The position numbers were made by a program, and so were the translations under genes. The notes beneath the pieces are model-generated. The model made no database searches. It saw nothing but the letters and a program-made list of their open reading frames with translations, and was not told where the DNA came from. From assembly GCA_025358925.1 (NCBI GenBank), contig JANYHT010000033.1, positions 124,001-188,000 of the forward strand: 64,000 nt of DNA. The letters run 5' to 3'. This document shows, piece by piece, positions 1-7,462 of this stretch. Numbering within the stretch: position 1 is the first letter of the stretch; every line of letters starts with the position of its first letter. The DNA is from Gemmatimonadaceae bacterium (GTDB lineage: Bacteria > Gemmatimonadota > Gemmatimonadetes > Gemmatimonadales > Gemmatimonadaceae).

Positions 1-527
1 CCGTAGTGTGTCAGGCGCCGCAAATCCTTGCCGTCGCGTCCGACGGTGTACAGGTCGAATGGATCGATGCCCCACACGTACCCTTTGGACGGATCGGGCT
101 TGATTGGGCACACGCTGTCCGCCGCGTGGGTCGATGCAAAAAAAAGTCGATTGCTTCCGGGCAAGAACCAACCACACGTGGTTTTACCGCCGACCGAGAC
201 TTTCGTGAGGCCGCTGCCGTCAAAGCGCATTACATATTGCTGATCACAGCTGCGCCCGTCACGCGTTGACTGAAACGTTATCCATTTGCCGTCGGCACTA
301 AAATACGCCTCTGCATTTTCGCCGCCGTTGGTGAGCTGGCGAATGTGGGTGAGGTGCGTTTCGCCTACTTCGGAGACAATAGGTGTACTCTCTGCGCTTG
401 TGGCACCGCGTGACGCACCCGTGGTGGCGGCGCTGCTGCACGCTTGCGCGGCGACGAAAAACAGCGGGCTTGCCGCAAACAGCGCTGCCAGAAAACGGCG
501 CGCCTCAGATCGGTTGGAAATAGACAT
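1..527 (-). CDS. PD40/TolB-like beta-propeller exported protein (partial)
   Basis: The gene is cut by the window edge: the reading frame stays open from an ATG at 527 to base 1, giving the first 175 residues. It begins with an Arg-containing n-region and a hydrophobic stretch (about residues 11-29) ending AAQAC, so it is exported and possibly a lipoprotein, although the lipobox is not canonical. A low-complexity Ser/Thr/Ala linker follows, then PD40-type repeats, seen as YFSADGKWITFQSTRDG near residues 72-88 and LYTVGRDGKDLRRLT near the cut end. Such proteins fold as TolB-like propellers in the periplasm. The substrate is unknown. The frame is inferred from the sequence because no stop codon lies inside the window. 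Confidence 0.8.
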   Translation of the reverse strand, partial: MSISNRSEARRFLAALFAASPLFFVAAQACSSAATTGASRGATSAESTPIVSEVGETHLTHIRQLTNGGENAEAYFSADGKWITFQSTRDGRSCDQQYVMRFDGSGLTKVSVGGKTTCGWFLPGSNRLFFASTHAADSVCPIKPDPSKGYVWGIDPFDLYTVGRDGKDLRRLTHY

Positions 528-550
528 GGCCTAACCGTAGGCGAGCCCGC

Positions 551-600
551 AAAAACGGGCAATCCGGACGATTACGCAGTCGTCCGGATTGCCCGTTCTC
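551..600 (-). terminator. Strong intrinsic terminator with 16-bp perfect stem
   Basis: Bases 556-571 and 580-595 are perfect inverted repeats (arm CGGGCAATCCGGACGA) around an 8-base loop. On the minus strand the stem is followed by TTTTTGC, as expected for a Rho-independent terminator ending the ctpA transcript. On the plus strand it is followed by a TTCTCTTTT tract, so it could also work in the other direction. It sits between ctpA and the downstream PD40 gene, both on the minus strand, so these two genes are probably separate transcripts. Confidence 0.85.
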
Positions 601-616
601 TTTTGACTGCGAAGCC

Positions 617-2230
617 CTACTTGGACCCAGTACTTTTCGCGACGCGAGGCTTGCCGACTGGAAGTAATGCCGCTGCCGCGTACACATCTTTTTGCGTGGC
701 GCTCTTGCGGAGCAATTCAACGGCTTTGATTAGCTGGTTGTCATCTTTGATGTTATGACGCTTTACTAAGCTATCGCCGAAGGCCGTTCGAGCGACGTAG
801 GTTTCGACGTTGCGGTCGACATAGCCGACACCGGCGTCGTACGTTGCGCGGTCCAGCTTCACACCCTTGGCGGCCAAACGATTGAAAATGTCGTTGCGCC
901 ATTCGTTAGTAACAACAAAGTCTGGCTTCACTTTGCCCTTCTGCGATTCGGCGAACTCGCTGAGCACGTCGGCGAATTGCTGTGATTTGGGTACGATCTC
1001 GCGACCAAGCTTGAGCTCTACGGTAGTCAGTGTGTCGGGCTGCACGTAAACGTCCGGCGTAATTGCACCACCGCCGTACAGCGTACGCCCGTTGACCAAT
1101 GACTTGTACGTGGGCTTGGCCTTTCGCATCGAGTCGGTTTCCATCGAGTCAGGAATGACTTCCAAAAACTGACCATCTGCGTTGAACTTGCGCTCCTTTT
1201 GAATGGAGCGACCCGACGGCGTGTACCACTTGCCTGTCGTGATTTTTAGGGCGTACCCACCGTCAAGGTTGTACACGCTTTGGACGAGCCCTTTGCCGTA
1301 CGACGTGGTCCCGAGCACCAACGCGCGATCGTAATCTTGCAACGCACCAGCGACAATTTCGGACGCAGACGCGGAGTAATTGTCTACGAGTACGACCAGC
1401 GGAATATCCGGAGCAAGCGGTTCGACGCTCGCGGTAAACTTCTGGAACTCCGCGCGTCCACGAACGCTCAGGAGCTCTTTCCCTTTTGGTAAAAACAAAT
1501 TCGACATAGAAAACGCTTCATCGAGGATGCCCCCCGGATTATTGCGCAGGTCGATGACGATGCCTTTTGCTCCTTTCGCTTTAAAATCTTTGATCGACTG
1601 TGCGACGTCGTGCGTGGTTTGTTCGCTAAAACGTTCTAGCAGGATGTAGCCGACACGATCATCAATCATGATTGAATAACGCACGGCCGGCACGTGAATT
1701 TCCGCGCGCTTGAAATCCAGCTTGATGGGCTGTGGCACACCAGCACGTGCAAACGTGACGGAGACGCCGGTGCCAACGGGACCAAGCAGTTTGTTCTGCG
1801 CTTGCAGATTAGTAAATCCTCGCGCGTTGAACGTGTCGATGGCGACAATTTTATCGCCGACCTGTACGCCACGAGATTCTGCCGGCGAACCAACGAAGAC
1901 TTTTTGGATCGTGACATATCCGCCAACGGGCAAAATTTCCATGCCGATGCCGGCGTACCGTCCGCTCGTGGAACGCGAAAACTCTTCTAGCTGCTTGGGT
2001 GAAAAGAGCTCCGTGTACGGATCCTGCAGCTCCTTCACAAGTCCGCGCGCGGCCTTTTCGTACAACACCTGCGCGTCGAGCGTGTCGACGTAGCGCAGCG
2101 CGACGAAGGTGAGCACTTGGTCGAGCAGCTGAGCGCCGCCTCTCGTGGTGCGCGTCTGCAGGGCGAAGCCGCCCGCGAGCACGGGGAGCGATACCAGACA
2201 GACAAGGGCGATCTTACGGGAGCGGGTCAT
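617..2230 (-). CDS. ctpA: C-terminal processing peptidase, S41 family (CtpA-like)
   Basis: This is a periplasmic serine protease of the S41/Ctp family, which trims the C-termini of envelope proteins. The ATG at 2230 is chosen because MTRSRKIALVCLVSLPVLAGG is a clean signal or anchor segment; the in-frame extension upstream to 2362 is Arg/Ser-rich and looks non-coding. The 537 residues show an N-terminal Ctp domain, a PDZ domain (around residues 85-165, with YVTIQKVFVGSPAESRGVQVG) and the S41 core. The catalytic Ser lies in NYSASASEIVAGAL and the catalytic Lys in TSYGKGLVQS, both intact. A strong terminator follows 20 bases after the stop. Confidence 0.93.
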   Translation of the reverse strand: MTRSRKIALVCLVSLPVLAGGFALQTRTTRGGAQLLDQVLTFVALRYVDTLDAQVLYEKAARGLVKELQDPYTELFSPKQLEEFSRSTSGRYAGIGMEILPVGGYVTIQKVFVGSPAESRGVQVGDKIVAIDTFNARGFTNLQAQNKLLGPVGTGVSVTFARAGVPQPIKLDFKRAEIHVPAVRYSIMIDDRVGYILLERFSEQTTHDVAQSIKDFKAKGAKGIVIDLRNNPGGILDEAFSMSNLFLPKGKELLSVRGRAEFQKFTASVEPLAPDIPLVVLVDNYSASASEIVAGALQDYDRALVLGTTSYGKGLVQSVYNLDGGYALKITTGKWYTPSGRSIQKERKFNADGQFLEVIPDSMETDSMRKAKPTYKSLVNGRTLYGGGAITPDVYVQPDTLTTVELKLGREIVPKSQQFADVLSEFAESQKGKVKPDFVVTNEWRNDIFNRLAAKGVKLDRATYDAGVGYVDRNVETYVARTAFGDSLVKRHNIKDDNQLIKAVELLRKSATQKDVYAAAALLPVGKPRVAKSTGSK

Positions 2231-2375
2231 GCGGCTTCTCGCGATGGAGGGAGCAGAAAAATGCGACACGAGCACACAGCGTCGAGCACCAGCGATTGAG
2301 CAACGCCTCTGACTTCCTACGCGGCGCTGGGGGATGGGTTCCGTGCTGACCCGCTCTTGCAACCATCACCGCGGC

Positions 2376-3233
2376 TCACACCTCGTCTCGGGGACGAGAT
2401 CCTAGTACGTAATCCACCTGCCAGACCCGATCATACTGACGAATGCCGATGTCGCGCACCAAACCGGCGCTCAGCAACATTTCGTGCGCTGGTTGAAGGA
2501 CGCGCTGAAGGTGTGATGGATAACGTTGCGTGAGGGGAAGTTGTTCGGCCAGTCGTTCCAAGGGTACGCGCCATGACAGTCGTCCATCGGCCCGGGCAAC
2601 CTCAAGCATGCGATACAATCGGCGCGCGACCGGTGAAGATAACGCGTGATAACGGGCGGCCGAGAGTGTAATGGTGTGACGCGCGGCAAGGTTGGTTCGC
2701 ATCGTGGGGGAGAGGATGACGCGTGCGTCACCGGGTTCACCTGCCGCCAAATTGCCAAACAAGTGCAGCTGTTCGCGATCAGCCACTCGTCGCCGTTGCA
2801 CCGCGACGGACGTGAGAATGGTAAAGCTCACATCGGCCAAGCCGGATGAGGCCGACCAGTACGCCCCGACCGATTCGAGGGTTGTGCGTTCAAGACGAGC
2901 GAGGGCACCGCGCAGCTGCTCGTAGGTGCGTCCATCGGCCCGACGACCCATCGACCGCAAAAACGCGTGCAAGGTGAAGCTGACGGTTCCATCCGCAGGC
3001 GAACCGGCTTCGCTGTACCGATGCAGCAGTTCGATATAGACGTCTTGATCAAACGTGCCGGGAAGGCGATCGCCAGCCGCGGGGATGACGCGCCAGCGCC
3101 CACCATTCTCGCAGGAAAACGAGACGGGCGCATCATCCGCAGAATCGCTCAGGCGAAACAGCGGGAGTTCCTCGAGTGCTCGATCGAGTACTACTCCGCG
3201 AACCGCCGGGCGCCGACGCGCAGCGAGTGTCAT
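2376..3233 (-). CDS. Replication initiator protein A (RPA) family protein
   Basis: The protein resembles the RPA family of plasmid replication initiators, which bind origin repeats through winged-helix domains. Visible family features are the segment PGTFDQDVYIELLHRYSEAG, the helix FTLHAFLRSMGRR followed by YEQLRGALARLERTTLES, and a second winged-helix-like half with SPVARRLYRMLEVAR and RVPLERLAEQLPL. The length from the ATG at 3233 is 285 residues, about what the family needs. The frame is open to 3590, but the extra N-terminus is Arg/His-rich and covers a degenerate repeat, so I exclude it; the true start could still be slightly upstream because no clear ribosome site precedes 3233. No parA/parB or iterons lie nearby. 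Confidence 0.72.
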   Translation of the reverse strand: MTLAARRRPAVRGVVLDRALEELPLFRLSDSADDAPVSFSCENGGRWRVIPAAGDRLPGTFDQDVYIELLHRYSEAGSPADGTVSFTLHAFLRSMGRRADGRTYEQLRGALARLERTTLESVGAYWSASSGLADVSFTILTSVAVQRRRVADREQLHLFGNLAAGEPGDARVILSPTMRTNLAARHTITLSAARYHALSSPVARRLYRMLEVARADGRLSWRVPLERLAEQLPLTQRYPSHLQRVLQPAHEMLLSAGLVRDIGIRQYDRVWQVDYVLGSRPRDEV

Positions 3234-3408
3234 CAAGCGTGGAAGGTGAGCACCATGCGGCGAGAGCGCCAGCGCCGTGATGCATTCGGTCTGCTGCCGC
3301 GCCGGAAAGCCCTGTTGCCGGTTGGCCGCTGCTGGGAGGCCTGCGTCGCGCCACGGGCTCGCTTCGTTCGATCGGAAAACAGCAAATACGCGTGTTATCA
3401 GTGTATTT

Positions 3409-3437
3409 CGTTGGTGTCCGTGTCCGTTGTGGTGGTT
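3409..3437 (-). repeat. Degenerate CGGACACGGA-type intergenic element, copy A
   Basis: Read on the minus strand, this stretch is a purine-rich run with the core CCACAACGGACACGGACAC followed by CAACG. A second, longer relative occurs at 52887-52920. Both lie between genes and share about 25 aligned bases with a 3-base indel. The stretch is upstream of the RPA-family gene. Its function is unknown. Confidence 0.4.
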
Positions 3438-3498
3438 GTTTTTCGGGACAATAAAATACGGCGACCAACACAGCAAACGCAGTATTCTCGTTGCTGCT

Positions 3499-4218
3499 TT
3501 ACGCCAGCGTAATGACCTGCCCCGTGATATTGCGCGCGGAGGCGCTGGCCAGGAACGCCACGACGTCGGCGACCGAGTCGCGTTCGACATACTCGGTATC
3601 AGCCTTCATGCTGCTCATGTTTGCTGCGGTGCGAATCTGTGTAGGAGCGACAGCGTTGGCACGAACGCCATTCACGTGTTCTTCTTCGGCGACTGCGCGC
3701 ATCAGCGTGAGCACGCCACTTTTTGCAGCTGCGTACGCGGCGATCCCCTTTGGTGAACCACTCGGCAACGCGGCCACGGAGCCGAAAAATACCAACGAGC
3801 CTCGACCCACACGCAGTGCTGGAAGAAACGCGCGCGTCGCGCCATACGCGGTGTCGAGATTGATCATGAACTGTTTGTGCCACGCCTCGGGATCACTGAT
3901 ATCCAGCGGGCCCGTCGCGCCAAACCCGCCGGCCACGTGCACGAGGGCGTGCACTGCTCCAGCGCAGTCGCTATGCGCCGCGAGCACCTCATCCGCAACG
4001 GTCTTTGCCGCAGTCGCGTTCGACAAATTTGCAGTGTGTGCCGAAACCACGTGACCAGCCGCACGCAACACATCAGCACGCGCATCGACCTCAGCCTGTT
4101 GCATGTCGAGCAGCGCCAGAATGGCACCGCGTTGCGCGAAACCGAGTGCGACCGCTTCACCCACTTGACCGGCACGACCCACACCGGTGATCACCACCAA
4201 CTTCCCGCTGAAGTCCAT
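3499..4218 (-). CDS. Short-chain dehydrogenase/reductase (SDR)
   Basis: This is a 239-residue classical SDR that uses NAD(P)H. It carries a Gly-rich cofactor loop near the N-terminus (VVITGVGRAGQVGEA, slightly different from TGxxxGxG), an NAG-equivalent HVAGG motif, a catalytic Ser in FFGSVAALPSG and the YAAAK pair typical of the active site. It starts 37 bases downstream of the aminotransferase stop and is the last gene of the serine operon. The substrate cannot be read from sequence; many such proteins are annotated as 3-oxoacyl-ACP reductases. Its place in the operon suggests, but does not prove, a role in hydroxy-acid or serine metabolism. Confidence 0.88.
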   Translation of the reverse strand: MDFSGKLVVITGVGRAGQVGEAVALGFAQRGAILALLDMQQAEVDARADVLRAAGHVVSAHTANLSNATAAKTVADEVLAAHSDCAGAVHALVHVAGGFGATGPLDISDPEAWHKQFMINLDTAYGATRAFLPALRVGRGSLVFFGSVAALPSGSPKGIAAYAAAKSGVLTLMRAVAEEEHVNGVRANAVAPTQIRTAANMSSMKADTEYVERDSVADVVAFLASASARNITGQVITLA

Positions 4219-4255
4219 TGCGTGAATCTCCGTGGTACGGCGTGTGTGAGACTGT

Positions 4256-5371
4256 CTACTCAGCTTTCAGGGACTGCAATGCGTCCGCGACTGCGTCGAG
4301 ACAGCGACGCACTCCATCGACGCTATGATCTCCCATGTGCCCAATGCGAAACGACGTTGCTTTCAACTTGCCATAGCCACCACCAATTACAAAGCCACGT
4401 TGCGCCACCGCGCGTACGAGCGCGTCGCCGCTGAGATGTGCAGGCAACGCAATGGCAGATACCGTTGGCGAGCGATGTCCCGAGCGCGCGTAAATGCACA
4501 GCTCGATACCAAGCGTCTCTCGCGTCTGCGACACCCACTGTTCGGTTGCGTGCTGCAAGGCCGCGTGTCGCAGCCATCGCTGTTCGACACCATCGCTTGC
4601 GATGGCTTCACACTGCAGCAATGTCGCATACAACAACGAGATAGCGGGTGTGTTTGGAGTTTGATTCTTCTTCGCGTATTGCTCGAACTCGCGCACGTCG
4701 AAATAGCGACCGCGCGCCGTCGCGAGGTGTGCGCGTTGCAGGAAGCGCTCGCTGACCGTTGCAAATGCTAACCCGGGTGGCAATGCGAGAGCTTTTTGCG
4801 ACCCCGTCAATACCACATCGAGATCCCACGCATCGGTTTCGACGGGAGCGCCCGCAATACCCGTCACGCTATCGACCAGGACGAGCACATCGTGCGCGCG
4901 TGCCAGTTGTGCGAGCGGCTCGAGCGGCGTGAGCGCACCAGTGCTCGTTTCCGAATGCACCACGGTCAGCGCCACGTACCGACGCGTCCGCAACGCTGTC
5001 TCGACGTGCTCGAGTGACACGATGTCGCCCCACGCGGCGGACACGACGTCCACATCGCGCGCACATGACCGCGCAATGTCCGCAAACCGTTCGGAAAACG
5101 CCCCGTTCACGAGTGACAACACAGGGCCCGGCGGCGCGCAGCGCACGGCCATCTCCATAAATCCGGTCGCCGACGACGTGCTCACATAAACTGGTCGCGT
5201 GGTGCGAAAAATTGCCTGCAACGACGTCACAATGCGCGCGAACATGTGCTCGAACGCTGCACCACGATGCGGCAACATTGGCGCCAGCATCGCCTCAAGC
5301 ACTTCAAGGCGAACTTCCGTCGGACCAGGAAGAAAAAAGGTTCCAAACCCTGGACGGTGCAGATCAGTCAT
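4256..5371 (-). CDS. Class V aminotransferase (AGAT/serine-pyruvate type), candidate phosphoserine aminotransferase
   Basis: This is a PLP-dependent fold-type I aminotransferase of the alanine-glyoxylate/serine-pyruvate group, 371 residues. It shows the typical N-terminal PGPTEVRLEVLEAM, the substrate and PLP segment VVHSETSTGALTPL (about 137-150), LVDSVTGIAGAPVE (about 165-178) and the Schiff-base Lys193 in LTGSQKALALPPG. Its ATG overlaps the serB stop as ATGA, so translation is coupled. No classical SerC occurs in the window. In some archaea and bacteria AGAT-type enzymes perform the SerC step, so I infer that this one converts 3-phosphohydroxypyruvate to phosphoserine. Serine-glyoxylate aminotransferase is the main alternative. 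Confidence 0.88.
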   Translation of the reverse strand: MTDLHRPGFGTFFLPGPTEVRLEVLEAMLAPMLPHRGAAFEHMFARIVTSLQAIFRTTRPVYVSTSSATGFMEMAVRCAPPGPVLSLVNGAFSERFADIARSCARDVDVVSAAWGDIVSLEHVETALRTRRYVALTVVHSETSTGALTPLEPLAQLARAHDVLVLVDSVTGIAGAPVETDAWDLDVVLTGSQKALALPPGLAFATVSERFLQRAHLATARGRYFDVREFEQYAKKNQTPNTPAISLLYATLLQCEAIASDGVEQRWLRHAALQHATEQWVSQTRETLGIELCIYARSGHRSPTVSAIALPAHLSGDALVRAVAQRGFVIGGGYGKLKATSFRIGHMGDHSVDGVRRCLDAVADALQSLKAE

Positions 5372-6045
5372 AGCTGAAACAACAAGGTGTGCAGGGTCGC
5401 GAAGTCGACCGCTTCTGCGTCGGCGACCGCTACGACATTTGGCCGACGTGCCACCCCGGTGTATGCAATGAACGCATCGGAAATACCGCGCACCGCCGCA
5501 TCCGTGGCGCCGTCACCGATCATCACCAGCGGTCGGGGCAATGCGAGGCGGTGCAATACTGCGGGTTTGCCGCGCTGCGTGGCCAGCGGTTGCTCACCCG
5601 CAAGCGACACGTAATGACCGTCGGTATCGAATAATACGGACACCGCGTGCACACGCGATGCCGGAATACCCATGTATCCGGCCAACGGAATGATGGCGTC
5701 GCGCAGTCCGCCGCTCAACAGCGTCACATCGCACCCGGCAACGGAGAGCACGGCGCACAACGCGCGCGCCCCGCGCTGCACGGTTTCGATGTACGCGTGA
5801 CCCAACGCCGTGACCTCATCGCGCGTCGGTTTGATAAGCTCCAGACGGTGCGCGTATACTGATTCGATGGTTATCTCGCCCGCCATTGCGCGATCGGTGA
5901 GCGCTGCGATCTCTCGTGCAACGTCGTCGCCGCGTAAACCGGCGAGCCAATCGATGCCTTCCAGTGAGGTGATCGTCGAATCGACGTCTAGGACCACCGA
6001 TGCAAATCGCGGACGCGCATCGGTCACAGACAGGGAGAGCGGCAT
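5368..6045 (-). CDS. serB: Phosphoserine phosphatase (HAD superfamily)
   Basis: The 225-residue HAD hydrolase has all four motifs: DVDSTI at residues 20-25 (both catalytic Asp), LLSGGL (motif II Ser), the Lys in QRGKPAVL, and MIGDGATDAAV (motif IV Asp pair). SerB hydrolyses phosphoserine to serine, the last step of the pathway started by the serA in this operon. I chose the ATG at 6045, which overlaps the upstream stop as TGATG; a GTG at 6048 is directly adjacent. Its own stop overlaps the aminotransferase start as ATGA. The order serA - FAD oxidase - serB - aminotransferase supports the name. A phosphatase for another small phosphate ester is less likely. Confidence 0.88.
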   Translation of the reverse strand: MPLSLSVTDARPRFASVVLDVDSTITSLEGIDWLAGLRGDDVAREIAALTDRAMAGEITIESVYAHRLELIKPTRDEVTALGHAYIETVQRGARALCAVLSVAGCDVTLLSGGLRDAIIPLAGYMGIPASRVHAVSVLFDTDGHYVSLAGEQPLATQRGKPAVLHRLALPRPLVMIGDGATDAAVRGISDAFIAYTGVARRPNVVAVADAEAVDFATLHTLLFQL

Positions 6046-7457
6046 CACAACACGTTGCCTGGTGCCAGTAATCCCAACGGATCAAACTCGTGCTTGATAG
6101 CGCGCATCACGCGCAGTTGCACGGGAGTTGCCTGCATTGGCAACCAGCGACGCTTGAGTTTCCCAATACCATGTTCCGCGGCCACCGTACCACCCATGGC
6201 GAGTACCTCGCGCAGCGTTGCTTCGACGACGGCCTCAATGCGAAATAACTCTCCAGCGTCACGCGCGATAAAATTTTGATGGGGATGTCCGTTACCTGCG
6301 TGTCCATAAGCCACAGCCTGCGCGACGCCATGTGCTGACGCGATGCCGCGCGCCATGCGCAGTGCCTCCGCGAGTCGCGGATAAGGCACCGCCCAATCGG
6401 TGGACACCTTACGACCACCAGCCGACCGGAAGGCCGCGCCGCGTTCGTTCATCGTCGTCGGGACGGCGTGTCGCAATCGTCGCGCGTCGCGCAACGACGA
6501 AGGCGCATCATACACGCGAATATCGCTGGTCAGTGCGCAATACGCCTCCGATAACGCGAGCCACGCATCGAGCGGCAACTCACCGTCATTACGCGATTCG
6601 TTCGCGCCCGTTTCTTCGAGGTACACCATGGCCTGCGCTTCGAGAGCCCACGTTGGCGAGCCGTCTGCGTCACGCGCAATCGTGAAGGCCAGCGCATCAA
6701 AATATTCGAGGCACCGCGGAAACACGTTCGACGATCGACGGGCAGCCACCACAAATGCGAGCGCATCGTCTTCGCTCACAAATGGAATGGCGAGCCCAAG
6801 CACCTGCGCTGGCAGCGCGTGCAACGCAAGTTCTGCTTCGACCACGATGCCAAGTGTCCCCTCGCTGCCGACAAACCAATCGACGGGATCGTGCGCGATA
6901 GGATAGCCCACCGTGTTCTTCTCCAACGCCGGTCGCCGCAATTCGAGCAGCGATCCATCGGCCAGCAGTACGGTCAGTGCGCGAACATGCGGACCGGTTG
7001 CGCCGTAACGCAGTGATCGCGCTCCCGATGCGTTACACGCAATCGCACCACCAATCGTGCACTCTTCCTCACTCGTAGGATCGGGGGTGAATAACAACCC
7101 CACTGCCTCTGCTGCACGTCGAACGTCGGCCACTAACGCACCAGCACCAACGCGAATAGTCCGTGCAACCGTGTTGACCTCGTGCATGTGTGCCATCCCA
7201 CGCAACGAGAGCAACAACCCATTGTCCGTGATTGAAGCCGCCGTCGTGCTCGATTGCGCACCTGCGGCCGTGATTGGCGTTCGCAGCGCCGTGGCTTCGC
7301 GTAACAATGCCGCTACTTCGCACACTGCTGACGGCCGCGCAACCGCTTCCGGAATCAGCTCCAATCCCGATGCATCGCGCGCGTATGACAACCGCACGTC
7401 GGGGTCGCGCGAAATTGACCCGTCGCTGTTGCTACTCGATGTCGCTGGGGCGAGCAC
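6045..7457 (-). CDS. FAD-linked oxidase, GlcD/D-2-hydroxyglutarate dehydrogenase-like
   Basis: The protein belongs to the VAO/GlcD flavoprotein family that oxidises D-2-hydroxy acids. An FAD-binding PP-loop region is seen in residues 40-230 (TPITAAGAQSSTT, ECTIGGAIACNASGARSLRYG, GSEGTLGIVVEAEL). The C-terminal cap carries AYGHAGNGHPHQN and TVAAEHGIGKLKRRWL, where GlcD proteins bind substrate and metal. It starts with GTG 5 bases after serA and its stop overlaps serB. In Pseudomonas, SerA makes D-2-hydroxyglutarate and a D2HG dehydrogenase removes it, which drives serine synthesis. I infer the same role here from the operon. D-lactate or glycolate dehydrogenase are alternatives. Confidence 0.88.
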   Translation of the reverse strand: MLAPATSSSNSDGSISRDPDVRLSYARDASGLELIPEAVARPSAVCEVAALLREATALRTPITAAGAQSSTTAASITDNGLLLSLRGMAHMHEVNTVARTIRVGAGALVADVRRAAEAVGLLFTPDPTSEEECTIGGAIACNASGARSLRYGATGPHVRALTVLLADGSLLELRRPALEKNTVGYPIAHDPVDWFVGSEGTLGIVVEAELALHALPAQVLGLAIPFVSEDDALAFVVAARRSSNVFPRCLEYFDALAFTIARDADGSPTWALEAQAMVYLEETGANESRNDGELPLDAWLALSEAYCALTSDIRVYDAPSSLRDARRLRHAVPTTMNERGAAFRSAGGRKVSTDWAVPYPRLAEALRMARGIASAHGVAQAVAYGHAGNGHPHQNFIARDAGELFRIEAVVEATLREVLAMGGTVAAEHGIGKLKRRWLPMQATPVQLRVMRAIKHEFDPLGLLAPGNVL

Positions 7458-7462
7458 GAGAC

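Noticed and set aside
2231-2362. In-frame N-terminal extension of ctpA
   Set aside because: The extra 44 residues are rich in Arg and Ser and place the signal segment far from the start. The ATG at 2230 gives a normal signal sequence.
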